Of a stretch of DNA of 64,000 bases, positions 60,146-64,000 are shown piece by piece (position 1 is the stretch's first letter; each line of letters opens with the position of its first letter). Source of the stretch: Acidimicrobiales bacterium. Lineage in GTDB: Bacteria; Actinomycetota; Acidimicrobiia; Acidimicrobiales; JADJXE01. The DNA lies in the NCBI GenBank assembly GCA_016716005.1, contig JADJXE010000001.1:2431001-2495000 (forward strand), given 5' to 3'. The notes under the pieces are model-generated. The model was not told the origin of the DNA. It made no database searches and worked only from the letters and a program-made list of their open reading frames with translations. A program made the position numbers and the translations under genes.

Positions 60146-60868
60146 ATGGCCGACCTGCCCACAGGGGTGACCGAGAGCGATCTGCTGCGCTGGAGCGAGG
60201 CCCTGGCCGCCATCGCCCGCACCGGGCTCGGGTTCACCGAGAGCCTCTACGAGCGGGAGCGCTTCGAGGAGGTGCTGAAGGTGGCGGCCGACATCCGGGT
60301 GGCCGCCGGCTCCACCTTCGAGGCCGACTTCCTCGTCCACGAGTGGATGAAGCACGTCGGCCAGGGCGTGGCCGGCTACGTCACCCCCAAGGTGGCGGTG
60401 GGCGCGGTGGTGGGCGACGACCAGGGGAGGATCCTGCTCGTGCAGCGGGCCGACTCGGGCGTCTGGCTGTACCCCACCGGCTGGGCCGACGTCGGCTACT
60501 CGCCGGCCGAGGTGGCGGTGAAGGAGGTGGAGGAGGAGACCGGGGTGCGCTGCGAGCCCGTCAAGCTCATCGCGGTGCTCGACGGCCTGCGGCTCGGCTT
60601 CACGCGGGTGCCGCTGTACTCGCTGGTGTTCCACTGCCGGGCGGTCGGCGGCGAGCTGCGCGCCCACCCGCTGGAGACGACCGACGTGGGCTGGTTCCAC
60701 GAGGACGGTCTGCCCTTCCCGACGGTCGGCGTGCAGCAGTGGGGACCGTCGGCCTTCGCCGCCATCCGCGGTGAGCCGGTGGAGGTGCTCTTCGACGTGC
60801 CCCGCAACCCGCTGTGGCGCGGCCACCACGACGAGGGCGACGTGTCCGAGACCTTCCCCGATCTCTAG
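60146..60868 (+). CDS. NUDIX hydrolase with N-terminal helical domain
   Basis: A 240-residue protein. An N-terminal helical hydrolase-associated domain (ARTGLGFTESLYERERFEEVLKVAADI) precedes a NUDIX domain that starts at VAVGAVVGDDQGRILLVQR. The NUDIX box reads GWADVGY-SPAEVAVKEVEEETGV; the Glu before the helix is Tyr and the Arg is Lys, but the metal-binding EVEEE core is kept. This layout resembles the YjhB-type ADP-ribose or nucleotide-sugar pyrophosphatases. The substrate is not known. Confidence 0.9.
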   Translation: MADLPTGVTESDLLRWSEALAAIARTGLGFTESLYERERFEEVLKVAADIRVAAGSTFEADFLVHEWMKHVGQGVAGYVTPKVAVGAVVGDDQGRILLVQRADSGVWLYPTGWADVGYSPAEVAVKEVEEETGVRCEPVKLIAVLDGLRLGFTRVPLYSLVFHCRAVGGELRAHPLETTDVGWFHEDGLPFPTVGVQQWGPSAFAAIRGEPVEVLFDVPRNPLWRGHHDEGDVSETFPDL

Positions 60869-62340
60869 CCCGCGGCGCGGCAGGCGCCGGGGCCGGCGAG
60901 GCAGCCGTCGCCGTCGAGCGACGCCACCAGCAGCCGGGCGAAGCGGTCTGCGCCCGTCGGCGTGAAGTGGATCAGGTCGGGGAGCCGGGTGGCCCGGGCC
61001 GGGGCGGTGCTGAGGTCGAAGGGGTTGCCCCCCGGGCCGAGGCCGATCGACTCCCAGCCGTCGACGAAGTCGACGCGGTCGCCGAAGCGGGCGGCCAGGT
61101 CGAGCCAGACGGGGCCGAGCACGAGGCCGCCGCCGGCGTCGCGGCCGTACATCTCGGGGCCGAGCACCCAGTAGACGCGGGCACCGGTGGCCAGCAGCTC
61201 GGCGGTGAGGGCGCGGGCGGCCTCGGCGTAGCGCGCGTAGTAGCCGAGGGTCATCGGCAGGATCTCGTGGCCGGCGTCGTCGTGCAGGTACGGGGGCCGG
61301 TACCCGCCCTGGAACTGCAGCACCACCACGTCGGGCTGGAACCGGGCGACCTCGCTGCGGATCCTGGCCGGCCAGTCGTAGAACTGGCTGAGCAGCCCGG
61401 CGGTCGACCGGTGGGACACGTGCACCCACGCCCGTCCCGACCCCTCGAGCAGCGCCTGCAGCCGCGGTGCGACCTGGAACGTGAGGGAGTCGCCGGCCAC
61501 CAGCACGCGCGGCCGGCCGGCCGGGGCCGCAGCCGGGTCGGGCGGCCGCCCGAACGACGGGACGCAGCCCTGTTGGCTGCCATCGAGGCACCACTGGGCG
61601 GTCACCTGGTCGGCGATCACCACCGCCAGCCGGTGCGCGCCCTCGGGTGCGAGCCCGAAGCCGTCGTGGGCGCGGAGCGCCACCGTTGTGCCCGCCGGCC
61701 CGGGTGCCGCGGCGGTGAAGCCGCCGTCGTGTCCGGACAGCGCGGCGCGGGGGTCGATGTGGTCGCTGATGGCCGCGTAGCCGTAGAGCAGACCCTGCTG
61801 GCCCAGGCCGATCATCTCGGTGATCGGCGCCCGATCGGCGTTGCCGTCCGGGGGTGGCACGACCCAGGCGATGGGGGTGCCCCGCTGGGCCAGCGCGTCC
61901 ATCAGGGCCAGCACGCCCCGGCCCCACCGGTTCAGCCACGCGCCGGTGCCCGGCAGGATCGGCCGTCCGGCCTCGTCGACCGCGAAGGGCGGGGCGTCGG
62001 CCCCACCGAAGTGCGCCACCACCAGGTCGGGGTGCACCTGGTCGACCAGGTGGGCCAGCTCGCCGGGCCAGTCGACGGTGCCGGCCAGCCCGGTGCCGGC
62101 CCGGGCCACCAGGGTGACGTCGGCCCGGCCGGTGGCCTCGAGGCGGGCGGCCACCTCGGGGCCGGCCTGCACCATCAGGTCGTCGCCGACCAGCAGGATC
62201 CGCCGGGGCGGCTCGGCCGGGGCCGGCGGCGGGGAGGTGTCCGCGCCGGCGCCGGGCGCGGCCGCGACGACGGCCAGCAGGGCGGTCAGCCTGATGACCG
62301 CCCGCGCCACCACCCGGTGGCGGTTCCGCCTAGCCGGCAT
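60865..62340 (-). CDS. Exported protein with two SGNH-hydrolase-like domains
   Basis: A 491-residue protein with a basic N-terminus and a signal peptide (about 14-35, ending AGADTS). It has two related domains. The first begins ILLVGDDLMVQAGPEV (block I has Asp in the usual Ser place), so it is probably inactive. The second begins VLVAGDSLTFQVAP with the nucleophile Ser and ends with DLIHFTPTGADRFA, the Asp-x2-His pair, so it should be an active esterase or acetylhydrolase, as in DltE/OafB-like or DUF459-type proteins. ATG 62340 overlaps the gene before it by 11 bases; a start at 62367 is possible. Confidence 0.85.
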   Translation of the reverse strand: MPARRNRHRVVARAVIRLTALLAVVAAAPGAGADTSPPPAPAEPPRRILLVGDDLMVQAGPEVAARLEATGRADVTLVARAGTGLAGTVDWPGELAHLVDQVHPDLVVAHFGGADAPPFAVDEAGRPILPGTGAWLNRWGRGVLALMDALAQRGTPIAWVVPPPDGNADRAPITEMIGLGQQGLLYGYAAISDHIDPRAALSGHDGGFTAAAPGPAGTTVALRAHDGFGLAPEGAHRLAVVIADQVTAQWCLDGSQQGCVPSFGRPPDPAAAPAGRPRVLVAGDSLTFQVAPRLQALLEGSGRAWVHVSHRSTAGLLSQFYDWPARIRSEVARFQPDVVVLQFQGGYRPPYLHDDAGHEILPMTLGYYARYAEAARALTAELLATGARVYWVLGPEMYGRDAGGGLVLGPVWLDLAARFGDRVDFVDGWESIGLGPGGNPFDLSTAPARATRLPDLIHFTPTGADRFARLLVASLDGDGCLAGPGACRAAG

Positions 62341-62836
62341 CGGACGCGGGAGGTGCCTGGTCGCCACCGGGGCCGAGCTGGTCGAGCAGGGCGCCGATGA
62401 TCGAGAGGCGGCCGCCGGCGAGCTCCCACTCGTCGGCGATCCGGTCGTGGTCGGCGAGTCCGGTCGCTGCCGGTGCGATGCCCAGCGAAGCGGTGGCGGC
62501 CGCGGCCAGCGGGGCAGGCTCGACCTCGTCGCCGTAGGCGGGGAAGGCCTCGAGCCCGTCCCACAGCTCGTCGGGGGGAGCGGGCGGTTCGTCGCCGCGG
62601 GCGAGGGCCAGCGCCACCGCCGGGAACAGGTCGTAGGCCGACAGCCCCGCGGGCCGCCGGAACCCGGCCACGGGGTGGAGCCGCCACTCCATGGCCACCC
62701 CCCCGGGGCCGTCGTCGCGCAGCCACACCTGCGAGCCGTTGACGTAGGCGTCGACGGGCTCGCCGAAGCGCTCGTCGAGGGCGACGAGCAGCTCGGGCGA
62801 CGTGCGCCACACGCAGGTGGGGGTGAGACGGGCCAC
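62330..62836 (-). CDS. Conserved-looking protein of unknown function
   Basis: A 168-residue protein (ARLTPTCVWRTSPELL at its start, WRLHPVAGFRRPAGLSAYDLF in the middle). No transmembrane helix or known domain was recognised. It lies between the PAC2 and SGNH genes on the same strand, nine bases after PAC2 and overlapping SGNH, so the three form an operon. GTG 62836 is the likeliest start; the frame upstream reads across the PAC2 end and is not coding. Confidence 0.65.
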   Translation of the reverse strand: MARLTPTCVWRTSPELLVALDERFGEPVDAYVNGSQVWLRDDGPGGVAMEWRLHPVAGFRRPAGLSAYDLFPAVALALARGDEPPAPPDELWDGLEAFPAYGDEVEPAPLAAAATASLGIAPAATGLADHDRIADEWELAGGRLSIIGALLDQLGPGGDQAPPASDAG

Positions 62837-62844
62837 GGGCAGGT

Positions 62845-63705
62845 TCAGCCGTCCTGGCCGCGGAGGAAGCGCTCCACCTCGGCCACCAGCTCGTCGCCGG
62901 GCAGCTCGTCGTCGTCGTCCTCGTCGTCCTCGTCGTCCTGGCGTGCCTCGATGCGGTGCACGTAGGCGGCCATGTCCTCGTCGGTCTCGACCAGCTCGTC
63001 GATCTGGCGCACGTAGGCCGCCGACGCGATCTCGAGCTCGGTGGTGGGCACGTGGACGTCGAGCAGGTGGCACGTGCGCTCCACCAGGGCCAGCGCCGCC
63101 TTGGGCGAGGTGGCCCCGGGCACGTAGGCCGGCACGGCCGCCCACAGCGAGGCCGAGGGGATGCCGGCGGCGCGGAAGGCGTCGTGCAGGACGCCCACGA
63201 TGCCGGTCGGCCCCTCGTACCGGGAGTGGGCGAGCCCCAGCGAGGCGACCACGTCGGGGTCGGCGGCCGTGCCGATGACCGACACGGGCCGGGAGTGGGC
63301 CACTTCGGCCAGCAGGGCACCGAGCGTGAGGGTGAGCTCCACCCCCATGGTGGTGGCCAGGGCGGTGAGCTGGCGGCAGAAGGTGCGCCAGCGCAGCTGC
63401 GGCTCGGTCCCGAGCAGCACGATGGCGTCCCGGTCGGTGCCCGGGATCGCGCCCGCGAACGCCTCGACGGCCGGCCACACGATCTCGCGCGTCACGCCGT
63501 CGACCAGCCGCACGTGGGGTCGGGTGGAGGTGAAGTCGAAGAACTCCTCGGGGTCGAGGGAGGCGAACGCCCTGGCGTCCCACCGATCGCGGAGCCAGCG
63601 CGCGGCAGTGGTCGCGGCGTCGCCGGCGTCGTTCCACCCCTCGAACGCCGCGATCAGGACCGGGCGGCGCAGGCGCGGCCGGCCAGCCCACTGCACGTGA
63701 TCCAC
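62845..63705 (-). CDS. PAC2 family protein
   Basis: A 286-residue protein of the PAC2 (proteasome-assembling chaperone 2-like) family. RPVLIAAFEGWNDAGDAATTAARWL (about 14-38) is the family signature, followed by FDFTSTRPHVRL, IVLLGTEPQLRWRTFC and PASLWAAVPAYVPGATSPKAAL equivalents. The C-terminus carries a run of Asp/Glu (QDDEDDEDDDDELPG). PAC2 proteins occur in proteasome-bearing actinobacteria and archaea, but their bacterial role is uncertain; no proteasome gene is in this window. Its GTG 63705 has a TAGGTT eight bases upstream. Confidence 0.9.
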   Translation of the reverse strand: MDHVQWAGRPRLRRPVLIAAFEGWNDAGDAATTAARWLRDRWDARAFASLDPEEFFDFTSTRPHVRLVDGVTREIVWPAVEAFAGAIPGTDRDAIVLLGTEPQLRWRTFCRQLTALATTMGVELTLTLGALLAEVAHSRPVSVIGTAADPDVVASLGLAHSRYEGPTGIVGVLHDAFRAAGIPSASLWAAVPAYVPGATSPKAALALVERTCHLLDVHVPTTELEIASAAYVRQIDELVETDEDMAAYVHRIEARQDDEDDEDDDDELPGDELVAEVERFLRGQDG

Positions 63706-63713
63706 GGGCCGCG

Positions 63714-63719
63714 AACCTA
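63714..63719 (-). promoter_or_regulatory. -10 hexamer TAGGTT, leaderless PAC2 gene
   Basis: On the minus strand TAGGTT ends eight bases before the GTG at 63705; it lies in the 28-base gap after the next upstream gene. Confidence 0.5.
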
Positions 63720-63733
63720 CCGGGTGGCGGCGG

Positions 63734-64000
63734 TCAAGCGGTGCGGTCGGTGCCGGCCAGCTCCGACGGCGGGTAGTAGTGCCCGCCGCCCCCCTGCTCG
63801 ACGACGTCGTCGAGCCAGTTGCCCTCGTAGAGGTCGGTGGGTCCCTGGATCAGGTCGGGGGGAGCACCCTCCGGCGTGGTGGCGAACGTCCAGGCCTGGC
63901 GTTTGTAGGTCCAGTTGCCCGGATCGAGGCGGTGGGCCTCGCGCCACCACCCGGTGGCGGCGTCGGGCTCGCCGGCCCGCCACAGGTGCTGGCCCAGCTC
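63734..64000 (-). CDS. C-terminal fragment of a TPR-like or redoxin-associated protein (5' end cut by window)
   Basis: The last 88 codons of a minus-strand gene that enters from the window edge and stops at 63734. It begins LGQHLWRAGEPDAATGWWREAHRLDPGNWTYKRQAW, a TPR-like helix pair with the WTYKRQAW block often found at the end of actinobacterial redoxin-domain proteins, then a loop to HYYPPSELAG. The rest of the protein and its function lie outside the window. Confidence 0.7.
   Translation of the reverse strand, partial: ELGQHLWRAGEPDAATGWWREAHRLDPGNWTYKRQAWTFATTPEGAPPDLIQGPTDLYEGNWLDDVVEQGGGGHYYPPSELAGTDRTA

Noticed and set aside
63717..63983. An 88-codon minus-strand frame at the right edge
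   Set aside because: It is the wrong frame of the real truncated gene at 63734-64000, whose translation has the WTYKRQAW block and sensible composition.

Overview
The window is about 64 kb of very GC-rich (roughly 70 percent or more), tightly packed bacterial chromosome. It suggests an actinobacterium, most likely of the class Acidimicrobiia; the phylum is fairly safe, the class is inference. The evidence is the gene order nadC / coaX / clpC / radA / disA / carD / ispD / ispF / rlmB, a CarD regulator, a DUF3263 plus LytR_C pair, a GpgS glucosyltransferase, a CysO-like sulfur carrier, an actinobacterial HemQ, frequent GTG starts, and many genes whose start codon sits directly at the predicted transcription start (leaderless mRNAs). 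There is no transposase, phage gene, CRISPR array or rRNA. One tRNA, Thr(UGU), is present.

Layout. 1-559: truncated DUF2510 membrane protein. 604-1455: nadC. 1525-5145: a copper cassette made of an anti-sigma factor fused to a PCuAC copper-chaperone domain, an ECF sigma factor, a second PCuAC protein, a Sco1-like lipoprotein, a Met-rich PCuAC lipoprotein and a membrane-anchored cupredoxin. 5168-12527: coaX, an epimerase-fold/acyltransferase pair, an alpha/beta hydrolase, a polyprenyl diphosphate synthase and clpC. 12642-20405: an LppM-like lipoprotein, radA, disA, a dienelactone hydrolase, a Crp-type regulator, carD, ispD, ispF and rlmB. 20442-28217: a double GNAT protein, tRNA-Thr, DUF3263, LytR_C, glycerate kinase, amidase, gpgS, cysO-like gene and a flavoprotein. 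28333-33699: CIRCE-controlled groEL, nitrobindin, fdhD and a YdeP-type molybdopterin oxidoreductase.

33829-40452: a lipoprotein, an unusual FtsH-like membrane AAA protease, hemQ (chdC) and ppc. 40640-45918: a branched-chain amino-acid-type ABC transporter, livHMGF, with the binding-protein gene convergent; its LivH carries an extra N-terminal extracytoplasmic domain. 46098-53275: AlaX editing protein, LarE, acyl-CoA synthetase, PhyH dioxygenase, several small actinobacterial proteins, a DUF427 protein and a CoA-disulfide-reductase-like enzyme. 53378-60134: the nitrogen-sensing genes amt, glnB and glnD, interrupted by a cell-wall-binding-repeat (CWB2) surface-protein gene split by a one-base frameshift. 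60146-64000: a NUDIX hydrolase, a double SGNH hydrolase, an unknown protein, a PAC2 protein and the end of one more gene.

The stretches most worth following up are the copper/ECF cassette, which looks like a membrane anti-sigma factor with its own copper-binding sensor domain, and the CWB2 gene lodged inside amt-glnB-glnD with codon use unlike its neighbours. Genes were called by translation and motif recognition only; no database search was possible.
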